A stretch of 64,000 nucleotides of DNA from Pseudomonas sp. MYb185 (GCF_002979975.1 NZ_PCQD01000003.1:124001-188000), one strand, 5' to 3'. Positions 19,890-28,693 are shown, numbered from the stretch's first letter. Notes: generated by a model from the letters alone, not told the origin. Translations and numbers: made by a program.

Positions 19890-21701
19890 ATGAGCAAGAA
19901 ACGCATCAACGTTACCGATACCATCCTGCGCGATGCCCACCAGTCCCTGCTGGCCACCCGCATGCGCACCGAAGACATGCTGCCGATCTGCCCGAAGCTG
20001 GACCAGGTCGGCTACTGGTCGCTGGAAGTCTGGGGCGGCGCCACCTTCGACAGCTGTGTGCGCTTCCTCAAGGAAGATCCCTGGGAGCGCCTGCGCCAGC
20101 TGCGTGCCGCGCTGCCCAACACCCGCCTGCAGATGCTGCTGCGTGGCCAGAACCTGCTCGGCTACCGCCACTACAGCGACGATGTGGTACGCGCCTTTGT
20201 CGCCAAGGCAGCGGTCAATGGCATCGACGTGTTCCGCATCTTCGATGCGATGAACGATGTGCGCAACCTGCGCACCGCCATCTCCGCGGTCAAGGCGGCC
20301 GGCAAGCATGCCCAGGGCACCATCTGCTACACCACCAGCCCGGTGCATACCGTCGAGCTGTTCGTCGAGCAGGCCCAGACGCTGGAAGCCATGGGCGTGG
20401 ACTCCCTCGCGATCAAGGACATGGCCGGGCTGCTCACGCCGTTCGCCACCGGTGAACTGGTCGAGGCGCTGAAGGCGGCCACCAGCCTGCCGGTGTTCAT
20501 CCACTCGCACGATACCGCCGGTCTGGCCGCCATGTGCCAGCTCAAGGCCATCGAGTGCGGTGCCGACAATATCGATACCGCCATCGGCTCCATGGCCTGG
20601 GGTACCAGCCACCCGGGCACCGAGTCCATGGTCGCTGCGCTCAAGGGTACGCCCTACGACACCGGCCTGGACCTGGAGCTGATCCAGGACATCAGCATGT
20701 ACTTCCACGAGGTACGCAAGAAGTACCACCAGTTCGAGAGCCCCTTCACCGGTGTGGATACCCGGGTGCAGGTCAACCAGGTGCCGGGCGGCATGATGTC
20801 CAACCTGGCCAACCAGTTGAAGGAGCAGGGTGCGCTGAATCGCATCCAGGACGTGTTCGACGAGATCCCGCGGGTGCGCGAGGACCTCGGCTACCCGCCG
20901 CTGGTCACCCCGACCTCGCAGATCGTCGGTACCCAGGCGGTGTTCAACGTACTGGCCGGCGAACGCTACAAGACCATCACCAACGAGGTGAAACTGTATC
21001 TGCAGGGCCGCTACGGCCAGGCACCTGGCACCATCAACCCGGAACTGCAGGTACGCGGCATCGGCGACGAGGATGTCATCGATGTGCGTCCGGCAGACCT
21101 GCTCAAGCCGGAGATGGACCGCCTGCGCACGGAAATCGGCACCCTGGCCAAGAGCGAGGAGGACGTGCTGACCTTCGCCATGTTCCCGGATATCGGGCGC
21201 AAGTTCCTCGAAGAACGCGCCGCCGGCACCCTGGAACCGGAAGTGCTGCTGCCGATTCCCGATGGTGACAACCGGCCGGCCGCCGCCGAAGGTGTGGCCA
21301 CCGAGTTCATGATTGATGTGCATGGCGAAAGTTACCGTATCGATATCACCGGTGTGGGCGTCAAAGGTGACGGCACCCGCCATTTCTACCTGAGTGTGGA
21401 TGGCATGCCGGAAGAAGTGGTCCTCGAGGAGCTCAATCAGTTCGTTGGCGGCGCCGGTGGCAAGGCCCGACAGCGCGCCACCCAGCCGGGTCATGTCACC
21501 ACCAGCATGCCGGGCAACGTGGTCGATGTGCTGGTCGCCGAAGGTGACAAGGTCAAGGCCGGACAGGCGGTGCTGGTCAGCGAAGCGATGAAGATGGAGA
21601 GCGAGATCCAGGCCGCGATCGACGGAACCGTCAAGGCTGTGCATGTGGCCAAGGGCGACCGCGTCAATCCCGGCGAAATCCTGATCGAGATCGAGGCCTG
21701 A
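19890..21701 (+). CDS. oadA: Pyruvate carboxylase subunit B (carboxyltransferase plus biotin domain)
   Basis: Transfers CO2 from carboxybiotin to pyruvate to make oxaloacetate. The 603-residue protein has an HMG-lyase-type TIM barrel (TDTILRDAHQSLLATRMRTE, with EVWGGATFD), a conserved carboxylase region (KDMAGLLTP, IHSHDTAGLAAM), a linker, and a C-terminal biotinyl domain with the SEAMKMES motif, biotin on Lys568. It is named oadA because the family also includes the alpha subunit of sodium-pumping oxaloacetate decarboxylase. No beta/gamma membrane subunits lie nearby and a biotin carboxylase precedes it, so it is the anaplerotic carboxylase (pycB). Confidence 0.93.
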   Translation: MSKKRINVTDTILRDAHQSLLATRMRTEDMLPICPKLDQVGYWSLEVWGGATFDSCVRFLKEDPWERLRQLRAALPNTRLQMLLRGQNLLGYRHYSDDVVRAFVAKAAVNGIDVFRIFDAMNDVRNLRTAISAVKAAGKHAQGTICYTTSPVHTVELFVEQAQTLEAMGVDSLAIKDMAGLLTPFATGELVEALKAATSLPVFIHSHDTAGLAAMCQLKAIECGADNIDTAIGSMAWGTSHPGTESMVAALKGTPYDTGLDLELIQDISMYFHEVRKKYHQFESPFTGVDTRVQVNQVPGGMMSNLANQLKEQGALNRIQDVFDEIPRVREDLGYPPLVTPTSQIVGTQAVFNVLAGERYKTITNEVKLYLQGRYGQAPGTINPELQVRGIGDEDVIDVRPADLLKPEMDRLRTEIGTLAKSEEDVLTFAMFPDIGRKFLEERAAGTLEPEVLLPIPDGDNRPAAAEGVATEFMIDVHGESYRIDITGVGVKGDGTRHFYLSVDGMPEEVVLEELNQFVGGAGGKARQRATQPGHVTTSMPGNVVDVLVAEGDKVKAGQAVLVSEAMKMESEIQAAIDGTVKAVHVAKGDRVNPGEILIEIEA

Positions 21702-21756
21702 GCATAGCGGGGAGCCGACAGGCTCCCCGCTCATACCGAACCAGCGAGCGTAAGCC

Positions 21757-22443
21757 ATGCCCTACAAAAAACTGAAAAGTGCTGATGATGCCCTGCAACA
21801 GATCGTTGAAGGCTATATGCACTTCCATGAAGAGGTGTACCCCCAGCAGGAAGAACTGTTCAGAAAACTTGCCTTCGAACAGACCCCCAAGGCGATGTTC
21901 ATTACCTGTGCCGACTCGCGCGTGGTGCCCGAACTGATCACCCAGAGTTCGCCCGGTGATCTGTTCGTCACCCGTAACGTCGGTAACGTCGTGCCGCCCT
22001 ACGGCCAGATGCTCGGTGGTGTGTCCACCGCCATCGAATATGCGGTGGTTGCCCTGGGCGTCAAGCACATCATCATCTGCGGTCATTCCGACTGCGGTGC
22101 CATGAAAGCCGTGCTCGATCCAGCCCAGTTGAAAGGTATGCCCACGGTAAAATCCTGGCTGCAACATTCGGAAGTGGCCAAGATAGTGGTGCAGGAAAAC
22201 TGCGGCTGTGTCGATGGCGATACCCTGGGCATTCTCACCGAGGAAAACGTCGTTGCCCAGCTCGGTCACCTGGCCACCCACCCCTCGGTAGCATCGCGCC
22301 TGGCACGCGGTGAAATGTTCATCCACGGCTGGGTGTACGATATCGAAACCAGCCAGATCCGCGCCTATGATACCGAGAAGGGCGAGTTCCGCCGGATCGG
22401 TGATGGTCCATTACCGATGGCGACACCACGTCCCCGTTACTGA
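21757..22443 (+). CDS. Beta-class carbonic anhydrase
   Basis: Zinc enzyme interconverting CO2 and bicarbonate in the cytosol. The 228-residue protein shows the beta-class ligands Cys51 and Asp53-Arg55 in the CADSR motif, and His110/Cys113 in GHSDCGAM. The length and the NVGNVVPPYG block fit the plant/bacterial type. It lies 55 bases after the pyruvate carboxylase genes, so the two may share a transcript, and bicarbonate from this enzyme is the direct substrate of pyruvate carboxylase. That link is inference from position and chemistry. Confidence 0.93.
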   Translation: MPYKKLKSADDALQQIVEGYMHFHEEVYPQQEELFRKLAFEQTPKAMFITCADSRVVPELITQSSPGDLFVTRNVGNVVPPYGQMLGGVSTAIEYAVVALGVKHIIICGHSDCGAMKAVLDPAQLKGMPTVKSWLQHSEVAKIVVQENCGCVDGDTLGILTEENVVAQLGHLATHPSVASRLARGEMFIHGWVYDIETSQIRAYDTEKGEFRRIGDGPLPMATPRPRY

Positions 22444-22476
22444 CGAACGCCGGATGGTCCGCCGTCCGCTTTGGGT

Positions 22477-22482
22477 TATAAT
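22477..22482 (+). promoter_or_regulatory. purE promoter -10 box
   Basis: A perfect TATAAT 85 bases upstream of the purE ATG. No convincing -35 hexamer lies 16-18 bases upstream. Transcription would begin near 22489, just ahead of a terminator-like hairpin. Confidence 0.5.
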
Positions 22483-22518
22483 CGCCGGATCATGGCCACT
22501 TGGCCTGCATTCTTTTCG

Positions 22519-22546
22519 AGCCACGCCTACGCGTGGCTTTGTTTTT
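22519..22546 (+). terminator. Terminator-like hairpin in the purE leader
   Basis: AGCCACGC (22519-22526), loop CTAC, GCGTGGCT (22531-22538), then TTGTTTTT. It is an intrinsic terminator by structure. It lies between the purE -10 box and the purE ATG (22567), so it could attenuate purEK, or alternatively end the carbonic anhydrase transcript 75 bases upstream. Confidence 0.75.
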
Positions 22547-22566
22547 CGTCATCAAGAGGCACGAAA

Positions 22567-23058
22567 ATGACCGCACTGGTTGGCGTGATCATGGGCTCCA
22601 AGTCCGACTGGTCCACCCTGAGCCACACGGCAGACATGCTGGAGCAGTTGGGCATCCCCCACGAAGTGAAGGTGGTATCCGCCCACCGCACCCCCGATCT
22701 GCTGTTCGATTACGCAGCCCAGGCCGAAGAACGTGGCATCGAGGTGATCATCGCCGGTGCCGGCGGCGCCGCGCACCTGCCGGGCATGTGCGCGGCCAAG
22801 ACCCACCTGCCGGTACTCGGCGTGCCGGTACAGTCTTCCATGCTGTCGGGCGTCGACTCGCTGCTGTCCATCGTGCAGATGCCCGCGGGTGTGCCGGTCG
22901 CCACCCTGGCCATCGGCAAGGCCGGCGCGGTCAATGCCGCCCTGCTGGCCGCCAGCATTCTCGGGGCCAAGCATCCGCAGTATCATCAGGCGCTGAAGGA
23001 CTTCCGCACGCGGCAGACCGAGACCGTGCTGGACAATCCGGATCCACGTCAGGCTTGA
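22567..23058 (+). CDS. purE: N5-carboxyaminoimidazole ribonucleotide mutase PurE
   Basis: Purine biosynthesis enzyme that rearranges N5-CAIR to CAIR. The 163-residue protein has the class I PurE landmarks [43 protein letters not shown] and [23 protein letters not shown] at 22567 sits after AAGAGGCACG. The frame is open further upstream through the leader hairpin, which argues against a longer protein. purK follows 10 bases later, so both halves of the two-step reaction are co-expressed. Confidence 0.96.
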   Translation: MTALVGVIMGSKSDWSTLSHTADMLEQLGIPHEVKVVSAHRTPDLLFDYAAQAEERGIEVIIAGAGGAAHLPGMCAAKTHLPVLGVPVQSSMLSGVDSLLSIVQMPAGVPVATLAIGKAGAVNAALLAASILGAKHPQYHQALKDFRTRQTETVLDNPDPRQA

Positions 23059-23068
23059 GGGAGCACTC

Positions 23069-24148
23069 ATGAAAATCGGTATCATCGGCGGTGGTCAACT
23101 CGGACGCATGCTGGCCCTGGCCGGCACCCCGCTGGGTCAGCAGTTCGCCTTCCTCGATCCAGCCCCCGACGCCTGCGCCGCGGCCCTCGGTGAACACCTG
23201 TGCGCCGACTATGACGACCGCGAGCAACTGCGCCGGCTGGCCGAAGACGCTGATGTGGTGACCTTCGAGTTCGAAAGCGTACCGGCGGAAACCGTGGCCT
23301 TCCTGTCCCAGTACGTACCGGTGTTTCCCAATGCCGAGTCGCTGCGCATTGCCCGGGACCGCTGGTTCGAGAAGTCCATGTTCCAGGAACTGGGCATTCC
23401 CACGCCGGCCTTCGCCGATATCCAGTCCCAGGCCGACCTGGATACTGCGGTGCAGAGCATCGGCCTGCCGGCGGTCATGAAAACCCGCACCCTGGGCTAC
23501 GATGGCAAGGGCCAGAAACTGCTGCGCCAACCCGAGGACGTGATCGGTGCCTTCGCCGAACTGGGCAGCGTGCCATGCATTCTGGAAGGCTTCGTGCCCT
23601 TCACCGGCGAGGTCTCGCTGATCGCTGTACGTGGCCGCGATGGCGATACCCGCTTCTACCCGCTGGTGCACAACAGCCATGAGCAGGGCATTCTGCGCCT
23701 GTCAGTGGCCAGCAGTGGACATGCATTGCAGGCCCAGGCGGAAAACTATGCCGGCCGGGTGCTGGACAAGCTCAACTACGTCGGTGTGCTGGCGTTCGAG
23801 TTCTTCGAAGTCGATGGTGGCCTGAAGGCCAACGAGATCGCGCCGCGGGTGCATAACTCCGGGCACTGGACCATCGAAGGTGCCGAGTGCAGCCAGTTCG
23901 AGAACCATCTGCGGGCCATCGCCGGGCTACCGCTGGGCTCGACCGCCAAGCTCGGTGAAAGCGCCATGCTCAACTTCATCGGCGAAGTACCGCCGGTAGC
24001 CAGGGTCACGGCGATTCCCGATTGCCACCTGCATCACTACGGCAAGGCATTCAAGGCCGGACGCAAGGTCGGCCATGCCACCCTGCGTTGTGCCGATGCG
24101 GCGGTGCTGCAATCGCGTATCACCGAAGTCCAGGCGCTGATCGACTGA
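23069..24148 (+). CDS. purK: N5-carboxyaminoimidazole ribonucleotide synthase PurK
   Basis: ATP-grasp enzyme making N5-CAIR from AIR, bicarbonate and ATP, the step before PurE. The 359-residue protein begins MKIGIIGGGQLGRMLALAG and has KTRTLGYDGKGQ, the ATP-grasp block ILEGFVPFTGEVSLIAVR and the active-site stretch NEIAPRVHNSGHWTIEGAEC SQFENH. The start codon follows a GAGGGAGCACT ribosome site. The stop overlaps the next gene as TGATG, giving a purE-purK-DUF3299 operon. Confidence 0.96.
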   Translation: MKIGIIGGGQLGRMLALAGTPLGQQFAFLDPAPDACAAALGEHLCADYDDREQLRRLAEDADVVTFEFESVPAETVAFLSQYVPVFPNAESLRIARDRWFEKSMFQELGIPTPAFADIQSQADLDTAVQSIGLPAVMKTRTLGYDGKGQKLLRQPEDVIGAFAELGSVPCILEGFVPFTGEVSLIAVRGRDGDTRFYPLVHNSHEQGILRLSVASSGHALQAQAENYAGRVLDKLNYVGVLAFEFFEVDGGLKANEIAPRVHNSGHWTIEGAECSQFENHLRAIAGLPLGSTAKLGESAMLNFIGEVPPVARVTAIPDCHLHHYGKAFKAGRKVGHATLRCADAAVLQSRITEVQALID

Positions 24149-24675
24149 TGCTGCGCCTGCTGCTGGCTGCCGTGCTGCTCTGCCCCCTGCTGCTGCAGGC
24201 GGCGCCGCGGGTGGTCGACTGGCTGGACCTGCTGCCCGAGGAGGATTACCAGGCCATGCTCGACATGCCGGAAATCAGCCATGACTGGGGCGAGGAGATA
24301 CCCGGTGACTTCACCAGCAACCTGCGTGCCGACGATCGCGATCTCCCCGAAGTGATGTACTCGACCCGGGTGGTCGAGGCCATGCATGGCCAGCAGGTGC
24401 AGTTGGGTGGCTATCCGGTCCCGCTGGAGACCGATGAACGTGGTCGCTACATCAGCTTCTTCCTGGTGCCCTACGCCGGTGCCTGCATCCATGTGCCGCC
24501 GCCGCCACCGAACCAGATCGTCCTGGTCGACTATCCCGCCGGCTTCGCCATCGAGGATATCTACCAGCCATTGTGGTTGACCGGCCAGTTGCAGATCGAT
24601 CAGACCAGCAATGAGCTGGCCGATGCCAGCTACCGGATGCGGGCCGACCAGGTGCGGCTGTATCAGGGCGAATAA
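24148..24675 (+). CDS. Exported DUF3299 protein
   Basis: A 175-residue protein whose start overlaps the purK stop (TGATG). It has a hydrophobic signal peptide (MLRLLLAAVLLCPLLLQAAP) and a mature region ending with the DUF3299 block GGYPVPLETDERGRYISFFL followed by VPYAGACIHVPPPPPNQIVL. The Cys in GACIHVPPPPPNQ is conserved in the family. It is probably periplasmic or lipid-associated. The function is not established. Coupling to purEK is likely through shared transcription rather than a shared pathway. Confidence 0.85.
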   Translation: MLRLLLAAVLLCPLLLQAAPRVVDWLDLLPEEDYQAMLDMPEISHDWGEEIPGDFTSNLRADDRDLPEVMYSTRVVEAMHGQQVQLGGYPVPLETDERGRYISFFLVPYAGACIHVPPPPPNQIVLVDYPAGFAIEDIYQPLWLTGQLQIDQTSNELADASYRMRADQVRLYQGE

Positions 24676-24768
24676 CCAACCGCACTATCGCCCACACGGG
24701 TGAGCGCTCTGGCACGGGCGTTAGGCTAAGCTCGGTCCCCTTTGTCAGAGCATGCAATGGAGGGCGTG

Positions 24769-25704
24769 ATGGGGGAATTGATAGGTTGGTTGGGGCTGGT
24801 CCTGCTGGCGGGCTGGTATCTCTACCGCTGGCTGCTGGTACGCAAGGTACCGCTCCGGCAACAGGTCAGCATGGCCGCTGATGTGTATCGAGTCGGCGAA
24901 GCCTGGATCATCCGCCGTCAGGTGCAGAATCCGGAATGCACTGTGGTGGTCATGCATGGCTTTCTGGAAAACCCACTGTATTTCACTCGCTATTACCAGG
25001 ATCCCGGCATCGAGCTGATCATGATCGGCAGCGCCGGCTACCATCTGCCGCTGTGCTCTCCCACCTTTCAATCCGCGCCCTGGGCCCAGGCGTCGAGTGA
25101 ACGCAGCGGCACCATCGCCGGCGACGCCCGGGTGCTGAACCTGGCGCTGGAACATCTGGCCAGCACCGACACCATCCGCGTGCATGGCCACTCCCGCGGC
25201 GCGGCGGTTACCCTGGAAGCGGCCCGTCAGCGCCCCGAGCTGTTCACTCCGGTGGAAGTGATACTGGAGGCGCCGGTACTGCCACAGGGCCGGCTGTATC
25301 GGCCAGCGCCCCGGATTGCCCATTGGCTGCTGCCCCTGCTTCATCTACTATGGCAGCGCAAGCCGGGCATCACCCTGTCCAATCCGGCCTGGGGTCCACT
25401 GCACGATCCGCACAAGCGCGAACTGATCATGGCTCTGCCGTTCAATCCGCAGCACAGCGGCGTGTTGATGACCAACCTCGGCGACCTGTCGGCCTGGATG
25501 CGCAGCACCGATATGGATATCTATCGCCACGTACGCCGCGGGGCAGTGCTGGTACCGGGCAAGGATCGGGTACTCGCCAGCAAGGCCATGCTCGACAGTG
25601 CCCGGCAAGCGGAGAACCTGCAGATCATCGAGGTGCCTGACGGCAGCCACTTCGTATTGCTGGATAACCCTGAGTCGATACCGCCATTGATCCGGAATCC
25701 ATAA
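24769..25704 (+). CDS. Alpha/beta hydrolase family protein
   Basis: A 311-residue protein with an N-terminal membrane anchor (about residues 4-24, LIGWLGLVLLAGWYLYRWLL) and a serine-hydrolase core. The nucleophile elbow is GHSRG, and a late GSHFVLLDNPE supplies the likely catalytic His. VVMHGFLEN marks the oxyanion region. Three in-frame starts compete: TTG 24742, ATG 24757 and ATG 24769. I choose 24769 because GGAGG lies five bases upstream. It overlaps trmO by TAATG. Esterase or lipase activity is the expected chemistry, with unknown substrate. Confidence 0.75.
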   Translation: MGELIGWLGLVLLAGWYLYRWLLVRKVPLRQQVSMAADVYRVGEAWIIRRQVQNPECTVVVMHGFLENPLYFTRYYQDPGIELIMIGSAGYHLPLCSPTFQSAPWAQASSERSGTIAGDARVLNLALEHLASTDTIRVHGHSRGAAVTLEAARQRPELFTPVEVILEAPVLPQGRLYRPAPRIAHWLLPLLHLLWQRKPGITLSNPAWGPLHDPHKRELIMALPFNPQHSGVLMTNLGDLSAWMRSTDMDIYRHVRRGAVLVPGKDRVLASKAMLDSARQAENLQIIEVPDGSHFVLLDNPESIPPLIRNP

Positions 25705-26402
25705 TGTCCTATAGCTTCGAGCCGATTGGTGTGGTGCATTCCTGCTTTGCCGAGAAATTCGCCATACCTCGCCAACCGCGTCTGGCACCGGCAGCCAGCG
25801 GTGTGCTCGAACTGTTCCCGCCCTATGACAAGGCCGAAGCCGTGGAAGGCCTGGAAGGCGTCAGTCATCTGTGGTTGCTGTTCGTCTTCCATGCTGCCGG
25901 CCATGGCCAGCAGCATCTGCGGGTACGCCCACCACGACTGGGTGGCAACCGGCGGATCGGCGTATTCGCCAGCCGCGCCACGCACCGTCCCAACCCGATC
26001 GGCCAGTCGGTGGTCAGACTCGATGCGGTACAGCCCGGCCGGCTGCACATCTCCGGTATCGATCTGCTGGATGGCACCCCGGTGCTGGATATCAAACCCT
26101 ATGTGCCCTATGCCGATGCGCTGGATGATGCGCACAACAGCCTGGCCGATGCTGCGCCCGCGCTATTGCCGGTAAGCTGGACGCCGGATGCCCTGCACCA
26201 GGCCCGGACCCAGGCGCAACGCCTGCAGCAACCGGTGGTCGAGCTGGTCGAGCAGTGCCTGGCGCAGGACCCCAAGCCGGCCTACCAGCGGCCCGATGCG
26301 ACACGCCAGTATGGCGTGCAGTTCTGGGATATCGATGTACGCTGGCACTATCCCGGCGCCGACCGCATCGAAGTGCTGTCAGTGGAACAGCGCCATGCTT
26401 GA
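25704..26402 (+). CDS. trmO: tRNA m6t6A37 methyltransferase TrmO
   Basis: SAM-dependent enzyme that N6-methylates the threonylcarbamoyl adenosine at position 37 of tRNA-Thr. The 232-residue protein has the single-sheet beta-barrel family (UPF0066/TsaA) signatures PIGVVHSCFAEKFAIPRQPR, VFASRATHRPNPIGQSVVRL and GIDLLDGTPVLDIKPYVPYA. The C-terminal half (about 150-230) is the bacterial TrmO extension. The start overlaps the preceding stop, and the last eight bases overlap the next gene, so the block is tightly coupled. Confidence 0.9.
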   Translation: MSYSFEPIGVVHSCFAEKFAIPRQPRLAPAASGVLELFPPYDKAEAVEGLEGVSHLWLLFVFHAAGHGQQHLRVRPPRLGGNRRIGVFASRATHRPNPIGQSVVRLDAVQPGRLHISGIDLLDGTPVLDIKPYVPYADALDDAHNSLADAAPALLPVSWTPDALHQARTQAQRLQQPVVELVEQCLAQDPKPAYQRPDATRQYGVQFWDIDVRWHYPGADRIEVLSVEQRHA

Positions 26403-26757
26403 CCTGGGCCACGTTGCACTGATGCTGCTGGCGGCCGGCATCGGCGCCTGGATCTGGCGCGGTATGGGCCTGCGCGACCGCGCCCTGCGTATCGCACGCC
26501 AGCACTGCCGCCAGGCCGGCGTCCAGCTGCTGGATGAGAGCGTGGCGTTGACTCGCCTGCGCCTGGGCCGTGGCCGGCATGGGCGACCGGGGGTCAAGCG
26601 CCGCTACGGCTTCGAATTCACCGTGACCGGAGAGCGCCGCTACGAGGGCTTCGTCGAGCTGCATGGTGATATTCTGCTGAAGATCGAACTGGCACCGCAC
26701 CCGTTCCCGGGCGAGCCCCCGGACGGGCCGCGGGATAACGTGCACTACCTACAGTAG
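26395..26757 (+). CDS. DUF3301 small membrane-anchored protein
   Basis: A 120-residue protein overlapping trmO by eight bases. It has one N-terminal hydrophobic segment (MLDLGHVALMLLAAGIGAWI) followed by a basic cytosolic domain with ARQHCRQAGVQLLDESVALT and RRYGFEFTVTGERRYEGFVE, the pattern of DUF3301. The function is unknown. Tight overlap suggests shared expression with trmO. Confidence 0.82.
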   Translation: MLDLGHVALMLLAAGIGAWIWRGMGLRDRALRIARQHCRQAGVQLLDESVALTRLRLGRGRHGRPGVKRRYGFEFTVTGERRYEGFVELHGDILLKIELAPHPFPGEPPDGPRDNVHYLQ

Positions 26758-26790
26758 TCGGTTATTAGTCTCGGATCTGATATTACTTTT

Positions 26791-26806
26791 CGTTCCACGT
26801 GGAACA
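26791..26806. promoter_or_regulatory. parS site 1 (ParB-binding centromere)
   Basis: CGTTCCACGTGGAACA contains the full 14-bp palindrome GTTCCACGTGGAAC and differs from the two other sites only in the first flanking base. It lies in the 58-base gap ahead of the COG0523 gene, about 22 kb from dnaA. parA and parB are in the same window. Confidence 0.9.
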
Positions 26807-26815
26807 AACGACACC

Positions 26816-27781
26816 ATGCTTCAACAGATTCCCACCCATTTGCTTGCCGGCCCGTTGGGCGCGGGCAAGACCAGCCTGCTGCGCCAGTTGTTGGCGCAGC
26901 GTCCGGCGGATGAAACCTGGGCAGTGCTGATCAACGAGTTCGGCCAGGTGGGCATCGATGCGGCACTGCTGGAAGATGACAGCGACACCGGGGTAAAACT
27001 GGCGGAGATCCCCGGGGGCTGCCTGTGCTGCGTCAACGGCCTGCCGTTCCAGGTGGGCCTGGGCCGGTTGTTGCGCCGCGCCCGACCGCAGCGGCTGTTT
27101 ATCGAAGCGTCGGGCCTGGGCCACCCTACCGCTCTGCTGCAGCAGCTGGCGGCGCCCCCCTGGCAAGGGGTGTTGGCGCTGCAGCCATTGGTCATGGTGC
27201 TGGATGCTGCGGCGATGGTTACCGGCGAGTCACTACCGCAAGCCCAGTGGGAGGCGCTACCGCAGGCCGGCCTGCTGCTGATGAACAAGTCTGCCGGCCT
27301 TGAGCCGCCGCAACGGCAACGTCTCACCGACCAGTTGCCAGCGGTACCGCTGCACTGGTGCGAGCACGGCAGGCTGGCCTTCGCGCAACTGCCCACCGTC
27401 AGCACATCAGCCGCCAGCGCAGCGCTGCCGGAACCCCAGCGCTCACTGCCCATACCGGTGCTGTGGCGTTCGGAGGATCACTGGCTACGCCAGGAGGGTC
27501 AACAGGATGGGCACTACAGCCTCGGTTGGCAGCTGCATCCCACCCAACGCTTCTGCCGCGAGCGACTGGAAAACTGGCTGGGGCGCTTTCCCTGGTTGCG
27601 GGCCAAGGGCATCGTGCATACCGATGTCGGCTGGCTGAGCTTCAATGCGCTGCCCGGAGCACCCGTCGCCTGGCTGCAGAGCGCCTGGCGACGGGACAGT
27701 CGCATCGAGCTGATCTGCACCGGACAACCGGATGCCGAACGCCTCGAACGCGACTTGCGGGACGTCGTGCAGAGGGATTAA
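26816..27781 (+). CDS. COG0523/CobW-like GTP-binding protein
   Basis: A 321-residue G3E-family P-loop GTPase, the class of metal chaperones and insertases (CobW, YjiA, ZigA). Walker A is GPLGAGKTS (residues 12-20), the metal-binding CxCC motif is CLCC (69-72) in GGCLCCVNGLPFQVGLGRLL, and ASGLGHP follows. The C-terminal domain has FSLG- and RAKGIVHTDVGW-like COG0523 features. The usual guanine-specificity motif NKxD reads NKSA (157-160), an oddity. It begins ten bases after a parS site. A role in zinc or other metal handling is typical for the family but not shown here. Confidence 0.87.
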   Translation: MLQQIPTHLLAGPLGAGKTSLLRQLLAQRPADETWAVLINEFGQVGIDAALLEDDSDTGVKLAEIPGGCLCCVNGLPFQVGLGRLLRRARPQRLFIEASGLGHPTALLQQLAAPPWQGVLALQPLVMVLDAAAMVTGESLPQAQWEALPQAGLLLMNKSAGLEPPQRQRLTDQLPAVPLHWCEHGRLAFAQLPTVSTSAASAALPEPQRSLPIPVLWRSEDHWLRQEGQQDGHYSLGWQLHPTQRFCRERLENWLGRFPWLRAKGIVHTDVGWLSFNALPGAPVAWLQSAWRRDSRIELICTGQPDAERLERDLRDVVQRD

Positions 27782-27813
27782 GGTAAAGCCCTTTGCCCAC
27801 AGGGATCGTCTTC

Positions 27814-28170
27814 ATGAAGCGCATCATGGCCTTGCTCATCCTGCTCGGTATCAGCACCGGGTCGCTGGCGGCGGCCTGCCTGATCGAATCCAATGATGAC
27901 CAGGTACCGATCCGCATGTGCCAGCAGAACATCAGTATCCCGCCGCAACTGTTCGAGGACAGTTTCTGCCAGCCGCAGATTGCCGAACGCAGCTTCGATA
28001 TCAGCTTTGTGGAACAGTGTCCCGAGGGTGCCTATGGCATCTGCGACAATGCGCAGAGTGAGGGAGTGGCCTACCGTCAGGCCATCCACTACTACAGCGA
28101 GCCGGGGGACCAGCCGGTGCTGCAGGCCTACTGCGAGCAGTTCAGCCAGGGGCAGTGGCGCACGCCCTGA
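27814..28170 (+). CDS. Small exported cysteine-rich protein
   Basis: A 118-residue protein with a signal peptide (MKRIMALLILLGISTGSLAA, then ACLIES) and a mature part with six cysteines spaced as CLIES, RMCQQN, FCQPQ, EQCPEG, GICDNA and YCEQF, pointing to periplasmic disulfides. The start at 27814 has AGGGA upstream. Similar short pseudomonad proteins are sometimes labelled NADH:ubiquinone oxidoreductase, which I consider unsupported. No known fold is recognised. Confidence 0.75.
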   Translation: MKRIMALLILLGISTGSLAAACLIESNDDQVPIRMCQQNISIPPQLFEDSFCQPQIAERSFDISFVEQCPEGAYGICDNAQSEGVAYRQAIHYYSEPGDQPVLQAYCEQFSQGQWRTP

Positions 28171-28181
28171 GCCGATAGGCG

Positions 28182-28643
28182 TCAGTAGCGCGGTGCCGGC
28201 TGCGCCGGCTGCTCGCCCAGATCCAGCTGATCGCCGGGTTGCAGGCCGAGCTGCCCGGCGGTACCCGGTGGCACTTCGATGACGAAACGCAGCGGCCGCT
28301 CGGCCTCATAGATGGCGCAGGGCGGGGCGTCGCAGGGCGGCACCTCGGCAAACACCTGGACCAGCCGGGCCTGGTGATCAACGAACAGCAGGTCCAGCGA
28401 GATCTGCATGTTGCGCATCCAGATCGCTGGCCGGGTACCCTCGGGGAAATCGAACAGCATGCCGGTGCCCGAGGCCAACTCGGTACGCCCCATCAGGCCC
28501 TGGCGGCGGCTGTCCGGGTCGGCCACCAACTCCAGTTGGTAGGGTTGCCCGGCCAGACTGGCCTGTACCAGCGTCTGTGCCTGCGCCGGCAGCATTGCCC
28601 CCAGACCTAAAGCCAGCCCCCAACGTGCATAGCGACCCTGCAT
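28182..28643 (-). CDS. DUF192 family exported protein
   Basis: A 153-residue protein with signal peptide (GLALGLGAMLPAQAQ) and the compact DUF192 domain: RRQGLMGRTELASGTGMLFD, then IWMRNMQISLDLLFVD and VIEVPPGTAGQLGLQPGD. The family is small and periplasmic or secreted in bacteria, with unproven function. The tail QPAQPAPRY is low complexity. It converges with the upstream small gene, 12 bases between stops. Confidence 0.88.
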   Translation of the reverse strand: MQGRYARWGLALGLGAMLPAQAQTLVQASLAGQPYQLELVADPDSRRQGLMGRTELASGTGMLFDFPEGTRPAIWMRNMQISLDLLFVDHQARLVQVFAEVPPCDAPPCAIYEAERPLRFVIEVPPGTAGQLGLQPGDQLDLGEQPAQPAPRY

Positions 28644-28693
28644 CAGAGCTTTTCCTTGAGTAGATTCCGATAGACCATGTTACTGCACGCCGT

